64,000 nt of DNA from Streptomyces sp. NBC_01351 (GTDB lineage: Bacteria; Actinomycetota; Actinomycetes; Streptomycetales; Streptomycetaceae): the NCBI RefSeq assembly GCF_036237315.1, contig NZ_CP108356.1, positions 2,910,501 through 2,974,500 on the forward strand, given 5' to 3'. Every line of letters starts with the position of its first letter. Position 1 is the stretch's first letter. The translations under genes and the position numbers were made by a program. Under the pieces are notes generated by a model. It saw only the letters and a program-made list of their open reading frames with translations, was not told where the DNA came from and made no database searches. Shown one piece after another: positions 1 to 9,400 of the stretch.

Positions 1-195
1 GGCACGGGCCAGGGCTTCTGGGATGAGTTGCATTTCGCGGGTCCTGTTCTGACGCGAGGTGATCGCGCCTGCGGTGATGAAGTCTGCGTGGGCGGCGCCG
101 TGCGGCTGCTCGCTCGTGGTGGCGTGGGGGGACATGAGGGCCTGCTTCAGGGGGTCGTGCGTCAGGGGGCGGTCGATGGTTCCGATGGCGGTCAT
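1..195 (-). CDS. Hypothetical small protein, C-terminus cut by window edge
   Basis: An open frame on the minus strand begins with ATG at 195 and runs off the left edge; its first 65 codons are visible (starts MTAIGTIDRPLTHDPLKQ). The ATG overlaps the TGA of wblC in an ATGA arrangement, so it is probably translationally coupled to wblC and co-transcribed with it. No motif, membrane segment or signal peptide is visible in this part and I do not recognise the family. The downstream position suggests a companion of the WblC regulon, but that is inference only. Confidence 0.6.
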   Translation of the reverse strand, partial: MTAIGTIDRPLTHDPLKQALMSPHATTSEQPHGAAHADFITAGAITSRQNRTREMQLIPEALARA

Positions 196-563
196 GCCGC
201 TGCAACCGGGTTCTTGCGCGGACGGCCACGGGGACGCTTGCGGGCGACGACGACACCCTGGACGAAGAGCTCTCCGCCCCAGACGCCCCAGGGCTCGCGG
301 CGCTCGGCCGCTCCGGCGAGGCAGGCCTCGACGAGCGGGCAGGTACGGCAGAGGGACTTCGCGTACTCGACGTCCGCCGGGGACTCGGCGAAGAAGACCT
401 CGGGGTCGAAGGTGCGGCAGGGAACCGGGACGCCGAGGTTCTCGATGGCGTCGTCGAGCGCGGTGAGCGCGGTGAGCGGGGTCAAGGTGGAGTCCTCCGG
501 GACTGCGGGCGGGGAGAGAGTCTGGGTCTGCGATACGGACGGGGCGTGCGCTTCGAGTTGCAC
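192..563 (-). CDS. wblC: WhiB-family regulator WblC (WhiB7 type) with AT-hook
   Basis: This 123-residue protein has the WhiB core. One Cys precedes the phenylalanine-rich segment (PCRTFDPEVFF), followed by CRTC and a fourth Cys five residues later, the four ligands of a [4Fe-4S] cluster. Next come the GVWGGE turn and a basic AT-hook RGRPRKN near the C-terminus. The AT-hook is diagnostic of the WhiB7/WblC branch, which binds the principal sigma factor and activates intrinsic resistance genes when ribosomes are inhibited. The GTG start at 563 has GAGGAAG about 8 nt upstream. The adjacent uvrD2 gene matches the mycobacterial whiB7-uvrD2 order. A long structured leader precedes it, pointing to attenuation control. 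It is co-linear with the small overlapping gene downstream. Confidence 0.93.
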   Translation of the reverse strand: MQLEAHAPSVSQTQTLSPPAVPEDSTLTPLTALTALDDAIENLGVPVPCRTFDPEVFFAESPADVEYAKSLCRTCPLVEACLAGAAERREPWGVWGGELFVQGVVVARKRPRGRPRKNPVAAA

Positions 564-661
564 GGTGTTTTCTTCCTCGTCTTGTCGGCTAGTCGTTCCG
601 GCCGGTCGGCCGGTCTCGGCTGGTCCTGGTTCTGCCAGTCCCGAGGCCCCTTCGCTCCGTC

Positions 662-677
662 GTCCCCGTTCGGGGAC
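662..677 (-). promoter_or_regulatory. Short GC hairpin in the wblC leader
   Basis: GTCCCCG-TT-CGGGGAC forms a perfect 7-bp inverted repeat just after the T-rich tract of the leader terminator and about 100 nt before the wblC start. It may be part of an alternative fold of the leader; its function is inferred only. Confidence 0.4.
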
Positions 678-684
678 AAACAGA

Positions 685-719
685 AGGGCCGCGGATCCCG
701 GGTGGGGTTCCGCGGCCCT
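685..719 (-). terminator. Intrinsic terminator in the wblC leader (attenuator)
   Basis: An 11-bp perfect stem (AGGGCCGCGGA paired with TCCGCGGCCCT, 13-nt loop) is followed on the minus strand by the U-rich tract TTCTGTTTGTC. It lies between the end of the upstream leader ORF and the wblC start, where it would stop transcription before wblC. Known whiB7/wblC leaders act by attenuation in this way: slowed ribosomes on the leader ORF favour read-through. Confidence 0.75.
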
Positions 720-730
720 GAAGGCGCCGG

Positions 731-748
731 CCTGATCTTTCGATCAGG
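731..748 (-). promoter_or_regulatory. Hairpin covering the stop codon of the wblC leader ORF
   Basis: CCTGATC-tttc-GATCAGG is a perfect 7-bp hairpin whose stem contains the TGA (744-746) of the leader ORF. A ribosome terminating here would melt it, so it can couple leader translation to folding of the terminator about 12 nt further on. That role is inference from position. Confidence 0.5.
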
Positions 749-1064
749 CTGGATCACTCCAGGGTTCGAGCCCACGGAAGGCCCACATCAGGTGGTGCTG
801 CTGCTTCGTCGTCTGCTTCTGGGATCCGGCACCGGCTGCGGCCGCGGGGCCATAGGCGCCATGCGCCTGGGCTTCCACTGCTACGGCTGCCGATGCCTTG
901 ATCGGTCGCTCATTGCGCTCACTGACCGGAAGGGTCGCCAGCAGGGCGCGCCGGTCGGCGGAAATCGCGGACACAGCGGTACCCAGGAGGGAGACGGAAC
1001 CGAGCAGGCAGGAAGCGTCGACCGAGCGATCGGTCATTTTGGTGAAGGTCATGAAGCTGGTCAC
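744..1064 (-). CDS. Leader ORF upstream of wblC (106 aa)
   Basis: The GTG start at 1064 has a full AGGAGG (1073-1078) 8 nt upstream, much stronger than wblC's own site, so this frame is very likely translated. The product has no recognisable domain; it is Ala-rich in the middle and ends in an aromatic stretch, HLMWAFRGLEPWS. The stop codon sits in a hairpin and is followed by an intrinsic terminator before wblC. That is the arrangement expected of an upstream ORF whose translation state controls read-through into wblC. Its length is unusual for a leader peptide, so an independent protein function is also possible. Confidence 0.65.
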   Translation of the reverse strand: MTSFMTFTKMTDRSVDASCLLGSVSLLGTAVSAISADRRALLATLPVSERNERPIKASAAVAVEAQAHGAYGPAAAAGAGSQKQTTKQQHHLMWAFRGLEPWSDPA

Positions 1065-1181
1065 TGGTCTCGCCTCCTCTCGGCGTCTCGGGGACCTGGC
1101 CCGGGGGCCCGTCCCATGCGTATTCGGATAAGTACAGCACGGATCCAGGGCTTCGGAGAAGCCACCGTTTCCGTTGCTAAG

Positions 1182-1220
1182 AACCTATGGGTCTTCGCTG
1201 GGCATGTGCAAACTATTTTT
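1182..1220 (-). promoter_or_regulatory. Candidate wblC promoter with WhiB7-like AT-rich box
   Basis: On the minus strand, TTGCAC (1206-1211) and TAGGTT (1182-1187) are spaced by 18 bp. Directly upstream of the -35 is the A/T run AAAAATAGTT (1211-1220). WhiB7-type proteins autoregulate from promoters with an AT-rich box just upstream of the -35 hexamer, which fits. The predicted start lies about 110 nt before the leader ORF. Confidence 0.5.
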
Positions 1221-1231
1221 CCGACGAGTTT

Positions 1232-3406
1232 CTACGCGTCGTCAGGATCCGTGTCCTCAGGGTCTCGACCTGCACAGATGGCCAGCACATCGGCTCCGTA
1301 CCGGTCCAACTTGCGGGCGCCCACTCCGGAGATCATCGAGAGCTCCCCCGGCTCGGCCGGCGAGGCCTCGGCGATCGCCATCAGCGTCTTGTCCGTGAAG
1401 ACGCAGTAGCCGGGCAGTCCTTGCTGCTTCGCCTGGACCGCGCGCCAGTCCCGCAGCCGCTCGTAGAGTCCTTCGTCCATGTCGGACGGGCACTCTTCGC
1501 AGCGCATCAGCTTGAGCTCGCCGGCCTCGGTCAGGGTCTTGCCGCACACCCGGCACAGGGTGGGTCCCCGGCGGCCGCGCTTGCGGGCCGCCCGGTCGGC
1601 CGGGGAGCCGGGCAGGCTTCCGGGGGCCGCGGAGCCCGGCCGCAGGCCGTTCAGGAAGCGGCTGGGGCGGCGGGAGGCCCTGCCGCCCGGAGCGCGGGAG
1701 AGCGCCCAGGAGAGGGTCAGGTGCATGCGGGCCCGGGTGACGCCGACGTAGAGCAGTCGGCGCTCCTCCTCGACCTGCTCGTCGGTCTTGGCGTAGGTGA
1801 TCGGCACCATGCCGTCGGTGAGGCCCACGAGGAACACGGCGTCCCACTCCAGGCCCTTCGCCGCGTGCAGCGAGGCCAGGGTGACGCCCTGGACGGTCGG
1901 GGCGTGCTGGGCGGCCTTGCGCTCCTCCAGCTCGATCGTCAGGTCCGCGAGGTTGGCTCCGGGGCGGGAGCGGGCGAAGTCCTCGGCGAGGCGGACCAGG
2001 GCGGCCAGCGATTCCCACTGGTCGCGGACGGCGCCGGAGCCGGCGGGCGGCTCTGCGGTCCAGCCGGTGGAGCTGAGCACGGCGCGGACCTGGGAGCCCA
2101 GTTCCACGACGTCGTCGAGGAGTGGGTCGTTGCCCCCGGAGCGGGCGGCTCCGCGCAGCGCGAGGATCGCCTTCTGGACCTCCTGGCGCTCGAAGAACCG
2201 CTCGGCTCCGCGCAGCTGGTAGGGGACCCCGGCGTCGGCGAGGGCCTGCTCGTAGACCTCGGACTGGGCGTTGATGCGGTAGAGGACGGCGATCTCGCCG
2301 GCCGGGACGCCGGCCGCGATCAGGTCCCGGATCCGGTGGGCGACGCCCTCGGCCTCGGCCGGCTCGTCCGGGTACTCGGCGTAGACCGGGTCGGGGCCGG
2401 TGTCGCGCTGCGAGACCAGCTCCAGGCGGTGCTCGGCGGCCCGGCCCCTGGCCTGCTTCAGCAGCCCGTTGGCGAGGTGGACCACCTGGGGGGTGGAGCG
2501 GTAGTCGCGGACCAGCTTGACCACGGTGGCCTGCGGGTAGCGGTTGCGGAAGTTCAGCAGGTGGTCGGGGGTGGCTCCGGTGAAGGAGTAGATGGTCTGG
2601 CTGGCGTCGCCGACGACGCAGAGGCTGTCGCGCTCGCCGAGCCAGAGGTCCAGCAGGCGCTGCTGGAGGGGGCTGACGTCCTGGTACTCGTCGACCACGA
2701 AGTGCTGGTACTGGGCGCGGATCTGCTCGGCGATGTCGTGCCGGTCCTGGAGGATGCCGACCGTCAGGAGCAGCACGTCCTCGAAGTCGATCATGGAGCG
2801 GTCGCGCTTGAGCTGCTCGTACGTGCCGTAGATCTGGGCGATCTCGGCCAGGTCCCGGGGGGCCTCGCGGCCCGACTTGAGGGCGGCCGCCGGATAGTCG
2901 GCGGGCACCGTCTGGGTGACCTTGGCCCACTCGATCTCCCCGGTGACGTCGCGCAGCTCGCCCCGGTCGAGGCGGATGCGGCAGCGCGCGCCCGCCTCGG
3001 CGACGAGCTGGATCTTGCGCTCCAGCAGCCGGGGCACGTCCCCGCCGACCGCCTTGGGCCAGAAGTACTGGAGCTGGCGCAGGGCCGCGGAGTGGAAGGT
3101 GCGGGCCTGGACCCCGCCCGCACCGAGGGTGCGCAGGCGGCCGCGCATCTCCCCGGCGGCGCGGTTGGTGAAGGTGACCGCGAGCACGCTGGCGGGCATC
3201 AGCTGGCCGGACTGGACGCCGTACGCGATCCGGTGGGTGATCGCGCGGGTCTTGCCCGTACCGGCGCCGGCCAGCACGCACACCGGCCCGCGCAGGGTCG
3301 TGGCGACCTCGCGCTGCTCCGGGTCCAGGCCCAGGAGCACCGCGTCGGCCGAGTCCGGGGAGTCGGCGGAGGCGGGGAAGGATGGGGAGTGCGTTGCTGC
3401 TGTCAC
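1232..3406 (-). CDS. uvrD2: UvrD2-type SF1 DNA helicase with HRDC domain
   Basis: This 724-residue protein is a 3'-5' superfamily 1A helicase acting in DNA repair. Visible motifs: Walker A GAGTGKT near residue 50; Walker B VDEYQD; motif III GDASQTIYSFTGA; motif V/VI region ending in YVGVTRARMHLTLSW. A tetracysteine cluster follows (CRVC and CEEC separated by about 15 residues), then a C-terminal HRDC domain (residues about 640-710). This architecture, with tetracysteine plus HRDC, is that of mycobacterial UvrD2, which is also next to whiB7. The GTG start at 3406 has no strong ribosome site. The gene is followed by about 45 bp and then the wblC promoter. Confidence 0.92.
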   Translation of the reverse strand: MTAATHSPSFPASADSPDSADAVLLGLDPEQREVATTLRGPVCVLAGAGTGKTRAITHRIAYGVQSGQLMPASVLAVTFTNRAAGEMRGRLRTLGAGGVQARTFHSAALRQLQYFWPKAVGGDVPRLLERKIQLVAEAGARCRIRLDRGELRDVTGEIEWAKVTQTVPADYPAAALKSGREAPRDLAEIAQIYGTYEQLKRDRSMIDFEDVLLLTVGILQDRHDIAEQIRAQYQHFVVDEYQDVSPLQQRLLDLWLGERDSLCVVGDASQTIYSFTGATPDHLLNFRNRYPQATVVKLVRDYRSTPQVVHLANGLLKQARGRAAEHRLELVSQRDTGPDPVYAEYPDEPAEAEGVAHRIRDLIAAGVPAGEIAVLYRINAQSEVYEQALADAGVPYQLRGAERFFERQEVQKAILALRGAARSGGNDPLLDDVVELGSQVRAVLSSTGWTAEPPAGSGAVRDQWESLAALVRLAEDFARSRPGANLADLTIELEERKAAQHAPTVQGVTLASLHAAKGLEWDAVFLVGLTDGMVPITYAKTDEQVEEERRLLYVGVTRARMHLTLSWALSRAPGGRASRRPSRFLNGLRPGSAAPGSLPGSPADRAARKRGRRGPTLCRVCGKTLTEAGELKLMRCEECPSDMDEGLYERLRDWRAVQAKQQGLPGYCVFTDKTLMAIAEASPAEPGELSMISGVGARKLDRYGADVLAICAGRDPEDTDPDDA

Positions 3407-3576
3407 CCCGCAATGCTGCCAGGTCTCGTGGGTCGGGCGGGAAACTTGTCCACAGGCGGCAGTGATCCGTCGTACTTAACGTACGAGGGGCCGGAGGGCT
3501 GGGAATGGCGGCGTGGTCCCGTACGTTCGAGTACTCGGACCTCGAACCACCAAGCCTTCACGAAAGAGAGCGCAGC

Positions 3577-3837
3577 ATGCAGGACACGGGCACCGTCACG
3601 ATGTACAGCACGACCTGGTGCGGCTACTGCCGTCGGCTGAAGACCCAGCTGGACCGGGAAGGCATCGCGTACAACGAGATCAACATCGAGCTCGACCCGG
3701 CGTCCGCGGCGTTCGTGGAGAAGGCGAACGGCGGCAACCAGACCGTTCCCACCGTGCTGGTGAAGTCCGCCGCGGGCAGCGAGTCCGTCATGACGAACCC
3801 GAGCCTGGCCCAGGTCAAGCAGGCCCTCGCGGTCTGA
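3577..3837 (+). CDS. mrx1: Mycoredoxin (glutaredoxin-fold, WCGYC)
   Basis: This 86-residue thioredoxin-fold protein has the active site W-C-G-Y-C near residue 14 and a cis-Pro TVPT near residue 59. Mycoredoxins reduce mycothiol mixed disulfides on proteins in the cytoplasm. I chose the ATG at 3577 because it gives the family length; an upstream in-frame GTG at 3505 would add a non-homologous 24-residue extension. It is divergent from uvrD2 and convergent with nudC, and shares a bidirectional terminator with the latter. The same neighbour pair exists in mycobacteria. Confidence 0.92.
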   Translation: MQDTGTVTMYSTTWCGYCRRLKTQLDREGIAYNEINIELDPASAAFVEKANGGNQTVPTVLVKSAAGSESVMTNPSLAQVKQALAV

Positions 3838-3870
3838 GCACCTGGCTCCGGACGCAGGCGCTCACCAGAA

Positions 3871-3894
3871 AGGCCCCCGCCTCGGCGGGGGCCT
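3871..3894. terminator. Bidirectional terminator between mrx1 and nudC
   Basis: A perfect 10-bp stem AGGCCCCCGC/GCGGGGGCCT with a 4-nt loop sits between the convergent genes mrx1 and nudC, with A-rich and T-rich flanks on the respective sides. Confidence 0.8.
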
Positions 3895-3927
3895 TCTGCT
3901 GTGACGAACGTTACGGAGCGACGAAGC

Positions 3928-4857
3928 TCACGCCGCCGACTTCGGCAGCGGCTCTCCGTACCAGAGCTCGACGAGGCGCGCCGCGATGGAGATGCCCGAC
4001 GGAGGCAGCACCTCGCCCGTCTCGAAGGCGCGGCGCAGCTCCTCGCGGGAGAACCAGCGGGCCTCCTGGATCTCCTCGCCGTCCACGTTGATCTCCGAGG
4101 TGGTGGCGCGGGCCGTGAAGCCGAGCATCAGGCTGTACGGGAAGGGCCACGGCTGGCTGGCCACGTACTCGACCTCGCCGACCTTGACGCCCGCCTCCTC
4201 CCACACCTCGCGGACGACGGACTGCTCGATGGACTCGCCCGGCTCCACGAAGCCGGCCAGCGTCGAGAAGCGGCCCTCGGGCCAGTGCACCTGGCGGCCG
4301 AGCAGCGCGCGGTCCTGCTCGTCCGTGACCAGCATGATCACGGCCGGGTCGGTGCGCGGGTAGTGCTCGGCGCCGCAGCCCGGGCAGCGGCGGATGTGTC
4401 CGGCGGCCGCGACGACCGTGCGCTCGCCGCAGCGGGAGCAGAAGCGGTGCATCCGCTGCCAGTTCTCCAGGGCGACCGCGTGCACCATCAGCCCGGCGTC
4501 GCGCGGGCCGAGCAGCAGTCCGGCCTCGCGCAGGCCGGCGGGGCGGGCCGACTGGTCCATGCGGCCCGGCAGCGAGTCCTTCTGCAGCGCGAAGTACCGT
4601 ACGCCGTCCTCGTCGGTGCCCAGGAAGTAGCGGTGCGTCTCGGTGGCCGGGGCCTCGAAGGCCGGGGTCATCACGATGCGGGTGTCCCCGTCGGGGGTGT
4701 CGTCGATCAGCACCTGGCCGCCGGAGACGACGAACACGCGGGTGGTGGGGTGGCTCCAGGCCGCGGCGAGCCACGCCTCGTCGAGGCGGTGGTGCGCGGC
4801 GCGGTCGATGTCGCTCGGCGCGGCGAGCGAGAGCGGGCGCTCGGTACGGGTACTCAC
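3928..4857 (-). CDS. nudC: NAD(H) pyrophosphatase NudC (Nudix)
   Basis: This is a 309-residue Nudix hydrolase. The zinc ribbon CSRCG...CPGCG (residues about 140-165) is followed by the Nudix box, which begins GFVEPGES and ends REVWEEAG. The NudC-specific SQPWPFP motif comes after it. These features define the NADH diphosphatase/NAD-decapping family, which cleaves NAD(H) to NMN(H) and AMP and can remove NAD caps from RNA. The GTG at 4857 has GGAAG about 5 nt upstream; a TTG at 4869 would add four residues. The gene lies between mrx1 and the M20 peptidase, and nudC is also near uvrD2 in mycobacteria. Confidence 0.93.
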   Translation of the reverse strand: MSTRTERPLSLAAPSDIDRAAHHRLDEAWLAAAWSHPTTRVFVVSGGQVLIDDTPDGDTRIVMTPAFEAPATETHRYFLGTDEDGVRYFALQKDSLPGRMDQSARPAGLREAGLLLGPRDAGLMVHAVALENWQRMHRFCSRCGERTVVAAAGHIRRCPGCGAEHYPRTDPAVIMLVTDEQDRALLGRQVHWPEGRFSTLAGFVEPGESIEQSVVREVWEEAGVKVGEVEYVASQPWPFPYSLMLGFTARATTSEINVDGEEIQEARWFSREELRRAFETGEVLPPSGISIAARLVELWYGEPLPKSAA

Positions 4858-4954
4858 AGGTACTTCCAACTCCCCCGGTGGTGGGACAAGGCAGGCGTAC
4901 GGACTACAGGTGCGGCGGGTATGGCGGGTACGGCGGGTGCCGCGGGTACAGGTG

Positions 4955-6391
4955 TCATGCGGGCCCGCGGCGCTGCGTGGCGGCCAGGTCGCCCCACAGG
5001 TAGGCGGTCGTCTCGACGCCCTTGAGGAGGAGGTCCAGCTCGACCTTCTCGTTCGGCGAGTGCCAGCCGTCGGAGGGTACCGAGATGCCGAGGAAGAGGA
5101 CGGGCGCGTCCAGGACGTCCTGGAGGTCCGCCGCCGGTCCGGAGCCGCCCTCGCGCGTGAAGCGGACCTTCTCGCCGAAGGCGCGGCCCATGGCCCGTAC
5201 GACGGACTGCAGGGCGGGGTGGTCCAGCGGGGTCAGGCACGGGCGGGTCGGGGCGCCGAAGGTGATGTCGTGGCGGATTCCGTCCGGGATCCGGGCGGCC
5301 ACCCAGTCCCTGACGGCCGCCTCGACCTCGTACGGGTCCTGCCCGGACACCAGGCGGAACGAGAGCTTCAGGTGGGCGGAGGCGGGCACGATCGTCTTGC
5401 CGCCGGGGCCCTGGTAGCCGCCGCCGATGCCGTTGACCTCGGCGGTCGGGCGGGCCCAGACGCGCTCCAGGGTGGAGTAGCCGGCCTCGCCGGAGGCCGC
5501 GTGGGACTTGGCCGTGCGCAGCCACTCGGCTTCGTCGAAGGGCAGCTCGGCGATGAGCGCGCGCTCGGTGTCGGTGAGCTCGGCGATGTTGTCGTAGAAG
5601 CCGGGGATCGTGACGCGGCCGTCTTCGTCGTGCAGGGCGGCGACCAGGCGGGCGGCGGCGGTGGCCGGGTTGGGCACGGCCCCGCCGAAGGCGCCGGAGT
5701 GGATGTCCTGGTCCGGGCCGTGGAAGTCGATCTCGCAGTCGGCGACGCCGCGCATGCCGGTGCACACGGTGGGGGTGGTCTCGGACCACATGCCCGTGTC
5801 GGAGACGATCACGACGTCGGCGGCGAGCTCGGCGGCGCGGGCCTCGACGAGCGCGCGGAAGTTCGTGGAGCCGGACTCCTCCTCGCCCTCGATGAGGAGC
5901 TTGAGGTGCACGGCGGGGGCGGCGGCGCCGGTGGCCGCCAGGTGGGCGCGGACGCCGAGGGTGTGGAAGAAGACCTGGCCCTTGTCGTCGGCGGCGCCGC
6001 GGCCGTACATGCGGCCGTCCTTGATCACCGGCTCGAACGGCTCGGTGTGCCAGCCGTCGGCGAGGGCGGCGGGCTGCACGTCGTGGTGCCCGTACACGAG
6101 GACGGTGGGGGCCTGCGGGTCCTCGCTCGGCCAGTGCGCGAAGACGGCGGGGGCGCCGGAGCCTCCGGCGCCCGTCTTTGCGTCGGAAGGGGTCCAGACT
6201 TCGGCGACCGGGAAGCCGGTCTCCTTGAGCTTCGCGGCCAGCCATTCGGCGCTGCGGCGTACGTCTCCCGCGTGCTCGGGCTGCGCCGAGACGGAGGGGA
6301 TGCGGAGCCACTCGGCGAGGTCGTCGAGGAAGGCTGCGCGGTGGGTGTCGATGTACGTGCGGACGACGCTGTCCGGCGTGCTGAGGCTCAT
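4955..6391 (-). CDS. M20-family metallodipeptidase
   Basis: This 478-residue di-zinc peptidase has the metal ligands GHHDVQP (near residue 95), GRGAADDKG and EGEEESGS, plus the dimerisation domain between them and a C-terminal HSPNE segment. It belongs to the ArgE/DapE/carboxypeptidase superfamily, CNDP-like dipeptidase branch, and probably hydrolyses cytosolic dipeptides. The ATG at 6391 (MSLSTPD) is preferred to an upstream frame that overlaps adnB. It follows adnB by about 10 bp on the same strand, so read-through is likely. The exact substrate cannot be read from the sequence. Confidence 0.88.
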   Translation of the reverse strand: MSLSTPDSVVRTYIDTHRAAFLDDLAEWLRIPSVSAQPEHAGDVRRSAEWLAAKLKETGFPVAEVWTPSDAKTGAGGSGAPAVFAHWPSEDPQAPTVLVYGHHDVQPAALADGWHTEPFEPVIKDGRMYGRGAADDKGQVFFHTLGVRAHLAATGAAAPAVHLKLLIEGEEESGSTNFRALVEARAAELAADVVIVSDTGMWSETTPTVCTGMRGVADCEIDFHGPDQDIHSGAFGGAVPNPATAAARLVAALHDEDGRVTIPGFYDNIAELTDTERALIAELPFDEAEWLRTAKSHAASGEAGYSTLERVWARPTAEVNGIGGGYQGPGGKTIVPASAHLKLSFRLVSGQDPYEVEAAVRDWVAARIPDGIRHDITFGAPTRPCLTPLDHPALQSVVRAMGRAFGEKVRFTREGGSGPAADLQDVLDAPVLFLGISVPSDGWHSPNEKVELDLLLKGVETTAYLWGDLAATQRRGPA

Positions 6392-6401
6392 GGCCACGAG
6401 C

Positions 6402-9400
6402 CTAGCCGTCCACCTGATGGGCACCGTCCGTGCCCGATTTGCCTTGGAGGATCCGCTCAAGGCGGGCCCGGTCGGGCAGGTTGCGGGGGCGGATCACGCG
6501 GCCGCTGCGCACGTGCAGGAAGGCGGCCGTGACCTGGTCGAGGGGGGTGTTCGTGGCCTCCGCCCAGGCCAGGCGGTACACGGCGAGCTGGAGGGGGTCG
6601 GCCTCGGTGGTGCGGCCGGTCTTCCAGTCGACGATCTCGTAGCCGCCGGTGTCGGTGCGGTACACGGCGTCGATCCGGCCGCGGATGACCCGGCCCGCGA
6701 GGGTGAGCTGGACGGGCGCCTCCATGCGGTGGGGAGGGCGGTCTGCGTACTCGCTGCGCTCGAAGGCGGCCTTGAGGGAGTCGAGGTCGGCCTCGTCCGC
6801 GACCTCCTGGTCGGAGCCGGGCAGCTCGGTGGCGGGGTCGAGGACGTCGAGCAGCGGCAGCGGGAGCTCGTCGAAGCGGGACTCCACCCAGGCGTGGAAG
6901 CGGGTGCCCTGGCGGGCGGCCGGCTGCGGGGGCTTGGGCATGGGGCGGGCGAGGTCGCGTACGAAACCCTGCTCGTCGGCGGCGAGGCGGAGCAGCTGGC
7001 TCGCGGAGAGGGCGGCCGGCAGCACGACGTCCCGCACGGCCGCGCGGGCACGGCGGAGCTCGCCCTCCAGGGCGTCGAGGTCCCGGTCCCAGGAGGCGAT
7101 TTCCCTCGCCTCCTCGGGGGTGAGGGGGGTCGCCGCCGCCCGCCTCCCGGCGGGGGTCGGGCCGGGGGTGCCGGCGGCGGCTCGCGGGGCTTCCCCGGCC
7201 CAGGCCTCACCGGCCCACGGGTCCTCGGCGTCCTGGCCTCGGGCGGGGGCGGGGCCGGGAGCGCCGGAGGCGGGCACGGCTGCGCCGTGGGCGGGGCGGG
7301 GCCCGGCCTGGTCCTCCGGCCAGAGGTCGTCGTCGTACGGGGCGCTGCCCTGGGCCCCGGGCGGGGCCGGGACGGCGGCGGGCCGGGCCTCGGCGGGGGC
7401 CCAGAGATCGGCCTCCGGCCAGAGGTCCTCGTCGTGCGGGTCGGCGGGGGCGTGCGGGGAGGTTCTTTCCCCCACCCCGCCCCTTCCCGAAACCGGTGCT
7501 CCGCCCCGGACCCCGGTGGGGGGCATGCCTGCGGCCCCGGCGCTGGCTGTGGCGGCGGGGTGGGGCTCGGCCCAGGGGTCGGCTGCCCAGGGGTCGGCTG
7601 CCCAGGGGTCGTCCACGGCCGGGGACGTGCCGGGGGCTCCACCCCGGACCCCGGCAGGGGGCACGCCTGCGGCCCCGGCGGTGGCTGTGGCGGCGGGGTG
7701 GGGCTCGGCCCAGGGGTCGGCTGCCCGGGGGACGGCGGGGGCCGGCCCCGTGGCGGGTTCGGGAACCCGTCCGGCAGGGTGCGAGGCCGTGGCCGGCTCG
7801 GGGGTCGGGGCTTCGGGCCAGGTTGGGTCGTCCGGCCAGGGTTCGTCCTCGTAGGACGGGTCCTCGCAGGAGGGGGGCCAGAGGTAGGTGTCCTCCGGGG
7901 GCTGGGGCGGGGGCGGGGTGGCCAGGTAGGACTCGACCAGGGCTGCCGCCGCGCGGCGGAGGGTGAGGGAGGCAGGGTCCAGGGGGAGGGGCCAGGAGTG
8001 GTCCGGGGTGGAGTCGTCCGCGAGGGCAGGGTTCTCGGCGGTCGGGTCGGGTTCCTCGGCCCAGGCCTCGATCTCGCCGAAGCCGGCCGCGCAGTGCTCG
8101 TAGAGGGCCGTGAGGAAGGCGGAGGGCCCCCGGCGCTTCTTCTGGGTCGGGCCCCACCAGTGGCCCGAGGCCAGGAGGAGGGAACGGGGACGGGTGAAGG
8201 TCACGTAGCCCAGGCGGAGTTCCTCCGTGGCCTTGTGGTCCTTGAGGGCGCCCTTGAAGGCCTTCAGGCCCGCCGAGGTCCAGGCCGGGTCCCCCGGCAG
8301 GGTGGCGGCGTCGCCGCGCAGGGCGTACGGGAGCACCTTCGCGTACGAGGTCCAGGCCTCCGGGGCCTTCTCCTTCGGGAAGGAACCCGCGCACAGGTCG
8401 GGGACGACGACCACGTCCCACTCCAGGCCCTTGGACTTGTGGGCCGTCAGGACCTTGACCGTGTTCTCCCCGCCCGGCAGGGCGTGGTCCAGGCCCTTCT
8501 CGTACTGGGCCGCCGTGCGGAGGAAGGCGAGGAAGGCGAGGAGGGTGGCCTCGCCGTCCAGGGCGGCGAAGCCGGCGGCCACGTCCATGAAGTTGGAGAG
8601 GGTCTCGCGGCGGCGGGCGGCCAGGGCGTGCGGGGACGCGGAGAGTTCCACGTCGAGGCCGGTGGCGGTCAGGACGCGGTGCAGGACGTCCATCAGGGGG
8701 TCCGCGAGGGAGCGGCGCAGGTCGCGGAGTTCCTGCGCGAGGTGCGCGAAGCGGACCCGGGCGTCGGCGGAGAAGGGCAGGTCGTCCGGGGCCTGTCCGG
8801 CTCCGTCGAGGAAGGTCTCCAGGGCGTCGGCCAGGGAGATGATCTCCGCCGGGTCCACGCCCTCGACGGCCGCCGCGAGGCGTTCGTCCGCGTCGTCGGA
8901 CGAGGACGCGGCCCGGCCGATCAGCAGGCGTGCCCGGCGGCCCAGCAGGGCCAGGTCGCGCGCGCCGATCCGCCAGCGCGGGCCGATGAGGAGCCGGACG
9001 AGGGAGGCGTTGGCCCCCGGGTCCTGGAGCACCTCGCAGACCGCGACGAGGTCCGCGACCTCGGGGAGGTGCAGCAGGCCGGACAGGCCGACGACCTCCA
9101 CCGGCACGTCCCGGGCCACCAGTACGGCCTGGATCTGCGCGAAGTCCCCGGCGGAGCGGCACAGCACCGCGATCTCCCCCGGCTCGGTGCCCGTGCGCAC
9201 CAGGTGTGCGACGGAGTCCCCGAGCCACTCGAGCTCCTCGGCGTGGGTCGGGAGCAGCGCGCAGCGCACGGATCCGTCCCGCTCCGCTCCCGGCGCCGCG
9301 CGCAGGGCCTCGACGCCCTCGTGCATCTCGCGCAGCGGGGCGGCGAGGCCGTTGGCCAGGTCGAGCAGGCGGCCGCCGCTGCGCCGGTTCTCGCTGAGGG

